A stretch of DNA of 64,000 bases from Ascaphus truei (taxonomy: Eukaryota > Chordata > Amphibia > Anura > Ascaphidae). Shown here piece by piece: positions 35,201 to 45,240 of the stretch. Position numbers and translations under genes: made by a program. How positions within the stretch are numbered: the first letter of the stretch is position 1; the number at the start of each line of letters is the position of its first letter. Under the pieces are notes generated by a model that saw only the letters and a program-made list of their open reading frames with translations, searched no databases and was not told the origin of the DNA. The stretch covers positions 37,254,553-37,318,552 of the forward strand of contig CM071568.1 in the NCBI GenBank assembly GCA_036426205.1, read 5' to 3'.

Positions 35201-35242
35201 CTCCTTGAGGAAGCGCAACACTTGCATGAAACGTGTGGGAGG
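35201..35242 (+). ncRNA. Hammerhead-ribozyme-like motif H7
   Basis: Mirror counterpart of H2 in PLE B: CTCC, TTGAGGA, A, stem II GCGCAA with TTGCAT, GAAA, CGT, GTG, GGGAGG. C3 is U and the triplet is GTG, so cleavage is doubtful. H2 and H7 mark the equivalent site in the two outer arms. Confidence 0.4.
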
Positions 35243-35399
35243 ACTTCTCTGTCATGAATACCATCTTCTAATGTTCTAAATAAAGCCTTTTCTATTTTTG
35301 CACTACCTGAGGTAGCCTGTTTTTTCTACAGTTCTTATCTGTTGATTGCCTGGATATCATGTGAGTACCCTGATTATCGTTATAGCATTGCTGTTACCT

Positions 35400-35975
35400 C
35401 TCTGCTTTTGGCGGCACCATAGGGGCGGGGAGGAGACATTTCTTCCGTTGACGTGCGGTCTTCAATATTCCCATACAGCGGGACTCGGAGATCAAGAGGG
35501 GTTTATACTAGGAGGTATGACAGCTTTTCCTTATCTCCATTATCCCATACTCGGTCCCCCAACGGAATTTAGGACAGTCTCCATACGCTTGGAAACTTTT
35601 ATTGTCTGAATAGGAGAATGGTCGCAGTACTACTAATATCTCCTGGATACTCTAGATTTCCAGACGCACCTCTTGTTTAACGTCCCCCGATCCAGGCACA
35701 CTGATCCTTTATTGAATATAGCGCACTCCGGAGCACACAACAGCATTACTCTTTACTGTTCTCTGAAGCTGAACTGCATTAATTTCAGCCCCGGGGAGCC
35801 CCTGCTTCCCGAGTTACAGGCTTGTGAATGTATCTGTGTGAATGTTCAAATCTCCCTTATTACGTGACCGGGATATTTAAACGCACAGGAGATACCAGCA
35901 GCCCAGACCGCGGCCTGTAACTCAGGAAGCAGGGGGTTCCCTAGGCTGAAATTAATGCAGTTTACTTATTGCTGC
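35400..35975. mobile_element. Inverted-repeat insertion in PLE B
   Basis: Absent from PLE A. The arms, with CTGCATTAATTTCAGCC at about 35774 and GGCTGAAATTAATGCAG at about 35943, are inverted copies of roughly 50 bp separated by about 90 bp. Type unknown. Confidence 0.5.
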
Positions 35976-36397
35976 TTTAATAATATGTTATTAAATCAAA
36001 ATAAAAGCCGCATGGTTGCCTCGTAGAGGTGCGCAGAGAGAGTGACTGATTCTATCTACTTTCACTGCGCATCTCTTTCAGACTGATGCGGTCCGGTACG
36101 ATTCACACAGTGGGAGTCACATTCAGAAGCGGGGACACCCGCTGTTTTAATCCTGATGGGCCATTACCCCCTGCCAAGCAATGTGCTGCAAATGCTTGAC
36201 ATTTGGTCCGTGGTTCAGCAACACATGTGCGGCGGCTGCTAATAGATAGAAGATGCCACCTTACATCTGTATCCTGGAAAAGTATCAGAAATGATAAACC
36301 AGGAATAATACTGTACCAATGGTATTTATCATCACCAGGTTAGATGTATTTTTTCAGTAAATTGTCTCAGATATATATATAAATATATATATATATA

Positions 36398-36982
36398 CAG
36401 CTCAACCCCGTTATAGCGCGATCCGATATAACGCGGATCCACTTATAATGCGGTTTGAGCGTGGACCCCGAATTAATTTTTTTTTTAAAGTTTTTTTTTT
36501 TTTGCACACACACTGCACACACATTGCACACACACACTGCACACTGCACACACTCACTGCACACTATATACATTCACAGCACACTGCATACACTCACAGC
36601 ACACTGCAAACACGCACAGCACACTGCACACACTCACAGCACATTGCACACACATACACAGTCTCACACAGTCAAATACACACACACACAGAGACACACT
36701 GTCTCTTTAAGGGAGCTTGCTCTCGCAAGACGGAAGCAGAAGCAGGAAGCAGAGACAGGGAGAAGAGATGCCAGATGCTGGGTAAGTGCTGTGTGCTGTT
36801 GCCGCTGCCCCACCGGGTCTAGTAATGCTGGGAGAGTTCTCAGCTTTCCCCCTCCGACGGACACAGTACCACCACAAAAAAATTAATTTTTTTTTCGGCG
36901 TCCATTTTTTTTCCGCGACCTTGTTTATAACACGGTGGTTGCGGGTGGCCCCCGAGGACCACGCTATAATGGGGTTAAGCTG
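36398..36982. mobile_element. Tigger-like MITE, copy 2 (opposite orientation)
   Basis: Ends CAGCTCAACCCCGTTATAGC and GCTATAATGGGGTTAAGCTG with TA flanks. Inverted relative to 28143-29038. Shorter CACACTGCACACACTCACAG-type repeat inside. Confidence 0.8.
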
Positions 36983-38035
36983 TATATAGATATGTCATAG
37001 ATATATAGATAGATTAGATATATAGATAGATAGATCTATAGATAGATATATAGATATAGATATATATATATATATATATATATTTTTTTTATTTTATTTT
37101 TAATCATACAAAGTAAAAATACAGTAATTATCTATAATTACTACATATGACATTTCTGTCTCCACGTAAGATTGTTGGGACTTTCAGTGGGAGAAAATTA
37201 TATTAGCAACCTTTATCTTTTTTGTTGTTTGTGTTAATTAAACATTTTGGGGTCAATGTACAGTATTAAGGCAAAAGTGATGAAAATCTATGGCAAAACA
37301 AATTCTACTGATTTGCCGCAGATTTGCATAATTTTTGCCTTGATATATGTGACCCATAAGACTCATTTTATTCTGTGAAAACACATTGTAAAGTCTTAAA
37401 ACGAGATACATTGAGAAGTGAATTTTATTTTCAAGTATGCTAACAGATACATGCATAGAAACAGAAAAAAAGGACAAACTCAAGTGCAAAGATATTTAAA
37501 GTGTTAGTCTAGAGTCTTTATTCTTCAGATAGTGTCAATTTTCAGGAAATCAAGTAGTCTGTTAATTTATAAACCATGTATAGTAAGAAGATCTTAACAT
37601 AGGAAACTGGATAAGTTATCCATGTACTGTAAGTCTGGCAGCTACTGTAAATGAGGACAATGTACATTACTCCAATGCTAACATCCTACTTTGCCACATC
37701 TGTATTTTCATGGAGGCATATATTTTAGATATCAATTTATCAATATATAAACCAAATGTTAGGTGGTGGTTTATCTATATTGTATTGAATTGAAAATAGG
37801 TACATAGGTTAACTTTGCCTTATACAGTAGTCCTGTGAAAATATTTAGTTCTGTCCTTCATATTCTTGACAGTGTGGGTATTCTTCCAAATAGCATGTCA
37901 ACCTTCCTGCCAGTGTTAAAAAGCATTTTTTTTGAATGCCCATCTTTTCTACATATATAATATATGTATAAGTATATATATATATTTATATATATTACGT
38001 TACCATCCAGCAGGGCAACAGAACAGCAAAGAGAG
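36983..38035. other. Intron DNA with TAGA/TA simple repeats
   Basis: TAGATA and TATATA tracts at about 36985-37083 and 37960-37995. No exon or intact repeat is recognised between 37130 and 37950. Confidence 0.6.
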
Positions 38036-38087
38036 GCAGCACTCAGAGGTAAGTCAGCAAAATAATGTATTGAAACAGACACAAAAA

Positions 38088-38127
38088 TCTGACGTTTTCA
38101 TCCCAAGAGGGATCTTCTTCCTGGGGG
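38088..38127 (-). ncRNA. Hammerhead-like motif H8
   Basis: Minus strand: CCAGGAAGAAG, a perfect 5-bp stem II (ATCCC with GGGAT, TCTT loop), GAAAACGTCAG. Stem II and GAAA are clear, but the first core bases (C3, U4) are changed and stem III does not pair, so it is probably decayed. Confidence 0.35.
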
Positions 38128-38882
38128 TGTGCAGTGAAGCCTATGCCTGCCTTACCGTGACTAAATACACTAAACCCTGTGAACCCATCACCTGAAATCA
38201 ATCACAATGCTAATTAGAGCCATCTGATGTTCCTCCTACTTTCTAAAGCACTGGCGTCGGCCATCTTGGATCAGCTGTCTGTACAGTCCATGCTCTGGAG
38301 TGTGCAACAGCTGTGGAATGTGACAGCTAATTAAGTGCTGAGTCATTCATTGCCTAGGCAACCACCAATCCTCCACAAGCAGCACACAGCACAATACAGG
38401 TGCTGCCTGCAGTGTCTGCAAAACTCTGCCGTAGGCCATCTTAGATTAGCTGTCTCTGAGGTCCATGTTCTGGAGCATGCATCAGCTGTGGGAAGCAACA
38501 GCTAATCAAGCGCTGAGTCCTCTTTTGTCAGGGCAACCCCCAATACTACGCATGCAGCACAGTCCAAATGCTGGAAGCAGTACCTGCTGAAAGACATCCA
38601 CAAGCAAAGCCTGCATAGCATATTGGTCACCAGTGAAGTGCAGTGTAGTGTGCACATAGTGAATAAAAAGGTACACACTGGGGAAGAGGGAGTGGGGCAT
38701 ATCTCTGTAAAAACGAGAGGCAACATGGACAGATAGGCAAGTGTGAACACAAAGGGCATCAGTGCCAACAACAGGCACACAGGAAAAATGAATAAAGAAT
38801 AAAGAACCAGACATAATCAAATGAACAAGGAACACTGGTGGGGTATAAGTCAAAAGTCAATAAGGCAAATCCATGTGGGCAA

Positions 38883-39913
38883 TTACAGATAGCAACCCAA
38901 ATGAAGGTCCTCATTCATCCCCCTTTGTGACATGGTCCCCAAATTATATATACAGATGCAGCCATGAGTATTAGAACTCTTGTCTCTGAGAATTCTGGGG
39001 CAGTCTCACAGTAAATGCCGCAAAATTGCTGCAACATTGTCTGAACATTGCCTCAAAATTTCTGTGAGATTCTTAATGGCCCATTGGATTAACACAGCCG
39101 GGGTCCCTGCAGTCCCATTCAGTTTGAATAGTACTACAGGGAACCCCCGCTATGTTAATCCAATGGGCCATTATGAATCTCACAGAAATGTTGAGGCAAT
39201 GTTCAGACAATGTTGCAGCAATGTTGAGGCATTTACTGTGAGACTGCCCCAGAATCTCCCAGAATTTTCCATGTAAGCGTTTTAATACTGGTGGCTGTAT
39301 CAGTAGTCTTTGCTTCTAATTGCAGTAGGAGTTTATTCCTGTCGCCTCCATGACTGGGGATATGTGCTTGTAAGATAGGCATACACCTGAAGTTCGCAAG
39401 GCTGTGTTTTTTCTCTTTGAAATGCCTAGCGACAGGAAGATGTTTCAAATCATCACCCACATCTGTGCCAAGGAGAGCTTTTCTTATGGTTGATCTGTGC
39501 ATGGCAATACGCTCCTTTAACATTCTAGTGGTTTTGCCCACATAGACTAGTCCACAGGAGCACTTGATAATGTATACCACCAATTTAGACTCACAGTTCA
39601 GGAAGTCCAGGATTTTAATGGAATTACCATTGTTCGGGTGAGCAAAGGTTTTGCCCATAATCATGTGTTGGCAGTTGATACAGCCATGACATTTGAATAC
39701 ACCCACTGTTTTCTTCAGCCACGATGATTTAGCCGCATACTTGTCTGTTGGATCAGACTGTGTAAGTAGATCTCCCACACTCTGACCCCTCTTGTAGCAT
39801 AATAGGGGAGGATTGGAGAAATGCTGGCCAATCTTTTTGTCGTTGGCCAGGCTATGCCAATTGCTGGTCTCACTGTCCTTGATTAACTTGGACGCAGTGC
39901 TATAAGTAGTCAC
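38883..39913 (-). pseudogene. PLE D: GIY-YIG endonuclease part
   Basis: The frame from 39913 contains CHGCINCQHMIMG (Cys motif), VVYIIKCSCGLVYVGKTTRM (GIY-YIG core at about 39540-39580), LKERIAMH (catalytic Arg region) and NKLLLQLEAK. A TA-flanked MITE (38953-39297) then breaks the frame. Beyond it the frame resumes with a NLGTMSQRGMNEDLHLGCYL end and a stop at 38883, the standard PLE C-terminus. Apart from the MITE this domain is intact. Confidence 0.83.
38953..39297. mobile_element. Palindromic TA-flanked MITE inside PLE D
   Basis: 345 bp, starts CAGATGCAGCCATGAGTATT and ends AATACTGGTGGCTG, flanked by TA. Both halves are inverted copies meeting at about 39118 (TGGCCCATTGGATTAACA and its complement). 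Related in its centre to the MITEs at 14716 and 41911. Confidence 0.8.
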
Positions 39914-39917
39914 AATG

Positions 39918-41329
39918 TTAAATTATGTGTCCTTTTGTTGTCTGTCCACTGGCGTCAACAACTCCTCTCTGGTGAGTTTTTTTAGTTTTGGCTAGGGCAA
40001 GCAGTATCTCTTTCTGGCAGCCCCTTTTTAGTGGTATGGGATGGTGGCTCCTAGCATCCAGGAGTGTATTCCTATCCGTAGGTTTGCAGAAGATCCCTGT
40101 GCAGAGCATGTTATCCTGTTTATACACCATGTTATCCAGAAAGGTTATCGCCTGTTTGCTATAAGCATACGTGAACTTTATGGTTGATTTGATGTGGGAG
40201 ATAAATTCCAGCAGTTGTTCCTCATCGCCTACCCACACCATGAAGATGTCATCTATGTAGCGAGTGTAAAGTTTGATACAGTCTGAGTGCAGGGCGTCGT
40301 GGAGACGATGGATCTGTTCATATTCATGCATAAACAGGTTTGTATATGATAGGGCCATATAGACCACTTAGCCGTCCCCATCAGCTGGAGATAAAAAGTA
40401 TGTTCGAACCGAAAAATGTTATTGTTTAAGATAATCTCCACCAATAGTAGAATGAACTCCGGAGGTGGTCCTGCATGACTAGAGAAAACACCAAATTGGT
40501 GTCTGATTGCATCCATTCCCTCCTGGTGAGGTATGTTTGTATACAGACTGGAGGTATCAAGTGTTACTAGTATGGCAGAGCTGAGGTCAACAGTGGATTT
40601 AGACAACTTGGCTATGGAGTCTGTTGTATTTCGAAAGTAGGAGGGCATGTGGATCACTATGGGCTGCAAATAGAAGTCAATGAACTGTTAAATTGACTGA
40701 TACAGGAACCCCTTGCAGAGATTATTGGTCTGCCCGGTGGGTGAGTCAATAATTTATGAACCTTGGGAAGAGTGTACAGAACCGACTTGAATTGATGATC
40801 CTGCATGAGAAACTTTGCTATCTCTTCATTAATCCAGTTATTATTCACCCCCATGTGGATGATTGAGTTAATTTTCTTACTTGTATTTGAATGTGGGGTC
40901 CGACAAAAGTCTTTTGTAGTGCACCTGGTTATTGAGCTGTGATAATACTTCTCCACTTTTGTAGTTATATAACATGACCACCACAATGCTCCCCTTGTCC
41001 GCAGCCCGGATTATTATCTCCTTGTTGCGCTTGAGATTTGTTATTGCTAGACGTTCCTCCTTCGTGATATTGTAAAAACTTGTTCTGTGATTCAAGATCT
41101 GTTTCCTTGTATCCCTTTCAATAAGGCCCATGAAGGTGGAGACACTATGGTTTACAACAGGAGGGTCAAACGTTCTCTTAGATTTGAAGATTGTGCTTTT
41201 GACCATTGGCTGCCTGCTAGATGGGTTTTCATCACAAGGTCTGTGAAAGAAGACCTTCAATCGAAGTAGATGGTTCATCTTAAACATGTCAACCTCCCAG
41301 TCAAATTGCTTCTGTAAATGGGTAGGCAC
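39918..41329 (-). pseudogene. PLE D: reverse transcriptase part
   Basis: In several frames: EERLAITNLKRNKEIIIRAA DKG near 41030, then TLPKVHKL and PPGRPIISARG at about 40715-40760, LVTLDTSSLYTNIPHQEG at about 40545, and LYTRYIDDIFMVW with the catalytic YIDD at about 40255, then TFLDNMVYKQD. These are the RT fingers-palm blocks of Penelope-like elements, in correct order. At least three frameshifts (about 40970, 40660 and 40360) break it. Confidence 0.82.
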
Positions 41330-41499
41330 ATATGATAATCCCTTGCTGAGGACACTTTACTCCACTGAAGTTAGGCTGTATGTGCTGCATAGACAAACAC
41401 TGCAAAATGTAGTCCTGTCCACTGTCCCCCTCCATTAATCTTCAAAGGACGCAGTTGTGCTTATAAGCAAACAATGACTCCCACTGGAAAGAAAAGTGG

Positions 41500-41910
41500 C
41501 AAAGGTCCCAACAGGTTTTTCAGCCTTTTCTTCATGTGAAGACTTCCCTCCCTCTCCTCCCCCTCCATAAGGTTCGATTTGTCTTACTGTGACTCATCAG
41601 GGTTTTCCTTATGTAATATTTACATGTACTGATTACACAATAGTGCACAGCTTGCTTAACTTGCCCATTGCATTCATATAATTCTAAATAACTTACATTC
41701 CTCACATTATGTATGATTCATTCATCTACTCCTCCCCTGATTCTCCTTATCTAGGGCTAAGCTGGGCGTGACATAGGCAAAAAAAGACATTCTGCTCAGC
41801 CCTAATGCCTAACTAATTGCATACATTGTTAAAAGCAAGAACGATTATCTTACAGATAAACCCAAAGCAAATTGAATCCAAAGCATTCAATAAACACCGG
41901 TAACACAATA
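41500..41910. other. Intron-like DNA
   Basis: Pyrimidine-rich stretch at about 41545-41575; no gene seen. It may include the 5' region of PLE D. Confidence 0.45.
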
Positions 41911-42189
41911 CACCCAGGTACATGCTGGGTACATGCTGGGTACATGCTGCAACATTTCAGTGACATTTCTGCAGAGACTAATGGCCCATTGGATAAACAC
42001 AGCAGGGGTCCCTGCTTCAGTTTGAATGGGACTGCCAGGGACCCCAGCTGTTAATCCAATGGACCATTAGTCTGTCTGCAGAAATGTCACTGAAATGTTG
42101 CAGAATGTAACCAGTATGTACCCAGCATGTACCTGGGTCTTCTTGGTGATTGTCCCAGATTTGTTTTAGAATACTCGTCGGCACTACAG
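41911..42189. mobile_element. Palindromic MITE, second copy
   Basis: Matches 14760-15052 (ATTTCAGTGACATTTCTGCA and its inverted copy around 42080). The right end CGTCGGCACTACAG is followed by TA; the left outer end is missing. GGTACATGCTG is tandemly repeated three times at the left. Confidence 0.72.
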
Positions 42190-43870
42190 TAGGGAAATAA
42201 AACAAGGCACCAAAAAATCCATTGGTGAAGAATCCGAAACCAATGTGGAGAACGAAGATGGCCAAAATCCTTCCATTCGTGCACCCAGGAAACCTGATTC
42301 TGCAACAGATACCTTTACCACAGTCCCGATGCACCCATCTTATCTCACCTCAAACCCAGCATACCCCACTCCAGACCCTGCTTACCTCACCTCGTACCCT
42401 GCTCACCTCACACTGAACACTGTTTACCTGACTCCAGACACAGCTCTGATGAACTCTGATCAACCAGCCCCCCACCCCCCCAAAAAAGTAGTGTTTTAGC
42501 CTAGCTTGACCTGGTGACTTGGTGACATGCAGATTGGCAATGTCAAGTGACTTTGTAATGTAAAATTATGATCCCCCAGTATAAAGTGCATGTACACCTG
42601 TCGCCAGACCTGCCATTAATTGGACCCTACTACTGCATCTGGAGCATAGATAGGACAAAATGGAAAGAACATCTGACCTTCTTTTGGAGATAATCTATCA
42701 AATGTTGAGAGACATGTGGGAATGGTGGGTCTCTATTCAGTTATAGATATACAGCAGCAGGAAAGAATAAGCCATCTGGAGGAAACCTCACCCCACCCAA
42801 CCCCTTGTCTCCATGTAATATCCAGATGTTAGGAAATACACCCAACATTCTAGACAGTGCTGGAACTATTTTTGACTATGAGCCCCAGTGATTCAGGGGC
42901 CGACGTCAAGGAAAGTGACATCCCAGAGAAGTTACTTGTGCCTGATTTCTAATGCACACTTGTGGCACCATGGAAGCAAAGATGCACCTATATCACTTCC
43001 CATGGGGATCCAATGGATGGTATCCCAATTTAAGTAATTCAAGCGGACACGTTGCACAGATATCTTAGAAATAGCAAGCAACAACTGAGTCAAGTTGCCC
43101 AGCTAATATTTCAACACCATTTGACTTTTGATCATCTTGTCCATCTATTCAGAATAATTTGAAGAGAGCTATTTTAGAAGAGCTGAAGATGAAGTATAAA
43201 TACACTGATGCACAACTCAAGACCATGAAAGATACAATCAATGGACTTTTACGGCATCAGAGGACTGTGGACTGGACTAATCGGTAATTGAAACTGATGA
43301 CTGAAACATGAATTGTATTCAATAATACAATTTTTAATACAGTAATTTATTTTGTCATTGTATAATTCTTGTTTTCCTCCTATATTGGCAGATTCAGCAG
43401 GCCGATCAACATCAACACATGTTCGTGTAGGAAACACATCCAGCGATACTGCATGGAACTGTAATGTAATTTATGCATCTATTTCTTCTCGATTACTAAT
43501 AAATAATATTCTCACAATTATTTTACAAGTGACACTGTACAAGAGACAACCAGAAGAAGATGACAGTTGAAGAATATTGTATTATTGTAAGAAGATTGAA
43601 TTATTTTAAGAAGATGGAAGAAGATTGTATTATTTGTTATTTACCTCTAAAGTGTAATTTACTGTACTCTAATAATAAATATCATACTTTACAAATACTT
43701 TTCACTCATCTGAAGTTTTTAATGGAATAATGTTTGGTTTATATTGAAAAAATTGAATATCGTATCATAGGAAATAAACAGGAATAAGGGATGGGTTACG
43801 TTGCATTTAGATTAAAGACACCTTTAGACACACTTGCTTAAAGAAGCATATGAGTAACACCGTGGCTAAT
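42190..43870. other. Unclassified, possibly decayed retroelement or transposon ORF region
   Basis: 42260-42460 shows an open frame rich in PAYLT/PAHLT-like repeats, and 43130-43260 a lysine-rich helix-like frame. Neither can be assigned and no splice-bounded exon fits. I give no function. Confidence 0.3.
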
Positions 43871-44145
43871 ACTATACACAATACATAAAGTTTGGCCCCC
43901 TGCAGATGCACTTACCTGAATGCCCTCCTACTGTCTCTGTATGTTTTCTCCACCAATTAGATTGTAAGCTCCCCGGAGCAGGGACTCCTCTTCCGAAATT
44001 TTACTTTATTGTCTGAAGCACTTATTCCCATGATCTGTTATTTGTATTATTTGTTATTTATTTGATTGTCACGTGTATTACTAATGTGAAGCGCTATGTA
44101 CACTAATGGCGCTATATAAATAAAGACATACCGTACATACATACA
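43870..44145 (+). mobile_element. SINE/LINE 3' tail
   Basis: TTAGATTGTAAGCTCCCCGG, AAGCGCTATGTACACTAATG and GCTATATAAATAAAGACATAC, ending in CATA repeats. The same tail is at 13925-13973. A typical retroposon end with microsatellite tail. Confidence 0.65.
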
Positions 44146-44389
44146 TACGTTAAAGACAAACACTAGCACACAAACAGTGCCTATCAATAACACAGAGTAA
44201 ATTACATTTTTGCGGCCTTGGCAACTGCAACTGAGCCGCAGCCGCAAAAATGTAAATAAATGTTACAGATTTACCCTTAGTTTCTCCTGGTCACAGGGAC
44301 AATGATTTTTATTATCATATTTTTTGTCTGCTGTATCTCAGTTTTTGCTTCTTTTAACGTTTATGTCACAGCTATTTTTTACAAGAAAA

Positions 44390-45240
44390 TTTTTACCTAA
44401 CGGCGCCAATGGTGCACAAAACAACAATCTATGTGCAATAAAACATGTGAACAAATAATAATAATTGGTACCAAACTTAAAAGTCCTTAATAGTGTGAAC
44501 GTGACAGGTGAGTCCCAAAATCCGATTTTCAGTGAATCAGGTTGGTGGTTAACTCATGGAATCCAGCACATAAAGAAAGGGAAATAAAAATGCATATAGT
44601 GTAATAATGTAACAATAAATCAGCTTAATGCCAAAGGATAGGGGAATGGTTAATTCCCTAGAAACAGAAGGTCAGAACGATGGTAAGATGAACAAAGGTA
44701 CATTTAATAACAATAAAAAACATTAAAAACAGCTCCTCTCCTCACACTGGCAAACAAAAATTAGACCCAAGTAGGAATTGCGCATGAAAATATCCTATTG
44801 ATACAGGAAAAAGCGCCTCTCACTGCCAGGAGCTGCTCCCGGAGTCCTGACGGTGTGCTCTCCAGACCCACTGGGGCGTAAGGATCCTCCGGATTCACTG
44901 GCTAAGCGATCGGGTAACTCACTTCCCTCTACTTGCTCGAGAGCTCACGATTTCCCGAATGTCTGCTTGCTTCTCTCGCGAGAAGCGGTGGTATCGCAGG
45001 CACAGGCCGGGTGTGATGTCACGTCTCGGGAGGTCCCAAATGGCCGTATGGAAAGAGTGCACGTAGATGCTGCTCTGTTTGCACATCCGTGGAGTAGGGC
45101 AAACTCCACCCTACGCGTTTCACGGATCCTTCTGCTTCTTCAGGGGTATGTTGTATGGGAGTTAGATCCGGTTCTAGATTTAAATAGTCCCATCGATTAC
45201 CAAATTAAAGCTGAACATGTGATGTCACTTGAGAATGAAT
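44390..45240 (-). mobile_element. PLE-type LTR without coding body
   Basis: Contains a hammerhead candidate on the minus strand (45102-45163) and the usual surroundings (GTGATGTCACGTC at about 45015, CpG-rich sequence). No RT or endonuclease nearby. Borders uncertain. Confidence 0.5.
45102..45163 (-). ncRNA. Hammerhead ribozyme candidate H9
   Basis: Minus strand: stem I in two parts (AACTCC with GGAGTT, and ACCC with GGGT), CTGAAGA (45143-45137), A, stem II GCAG with CCGT (one A-C mismatch), GAAA, C-GC-G stem III, GTA. Core and triplet intact. Confidence 0.5.

Larger units (their letters stand above)
27808..36220 (+). mobile_element. Penelope-like element B, 5'-truncated (right arm of outer pair), with nested insertions
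   Basis: Plus-strand PLE pieces collinear with the reverse complement of element A: 27808-28142, 29039-29047, 29677-29734, 34493-35400 and 35975-36220. Interruptions are a MITE (28143-29038), a PLE fragment (29047-29676), a PLE pair (29735-34492) and a short inverted-repeat unit (35400-35975). Only the endonuclease C-terminus is coding. It meets element A head to head at about 27807. Confidence 0.72.
38040..41500 (-). mobile_element. Penelope-like element D, most complete copy
   Basis: The minus strand carries, in order, N-terminal RT blocks, the RT catalytic core, a Cys-type linker and GIY-YIG endonuclease (41329 down to 38883), then about 750 bp of 3' region with a hammerhead-like motif at 38088-38127. 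Frameshifts separate the pieces and a MITE splits the last block. The 5' LTR, if present beyond 41330, is not clear. It is a different lineage from A, B and C (RT and endonuclease sequences differ strongly). Confidence 0.82.

Noticed and set aside
36448..36886. Frames over the second MITE
   Set aside because: They consist of CA-repeat translation and MITE subterminal sequence.
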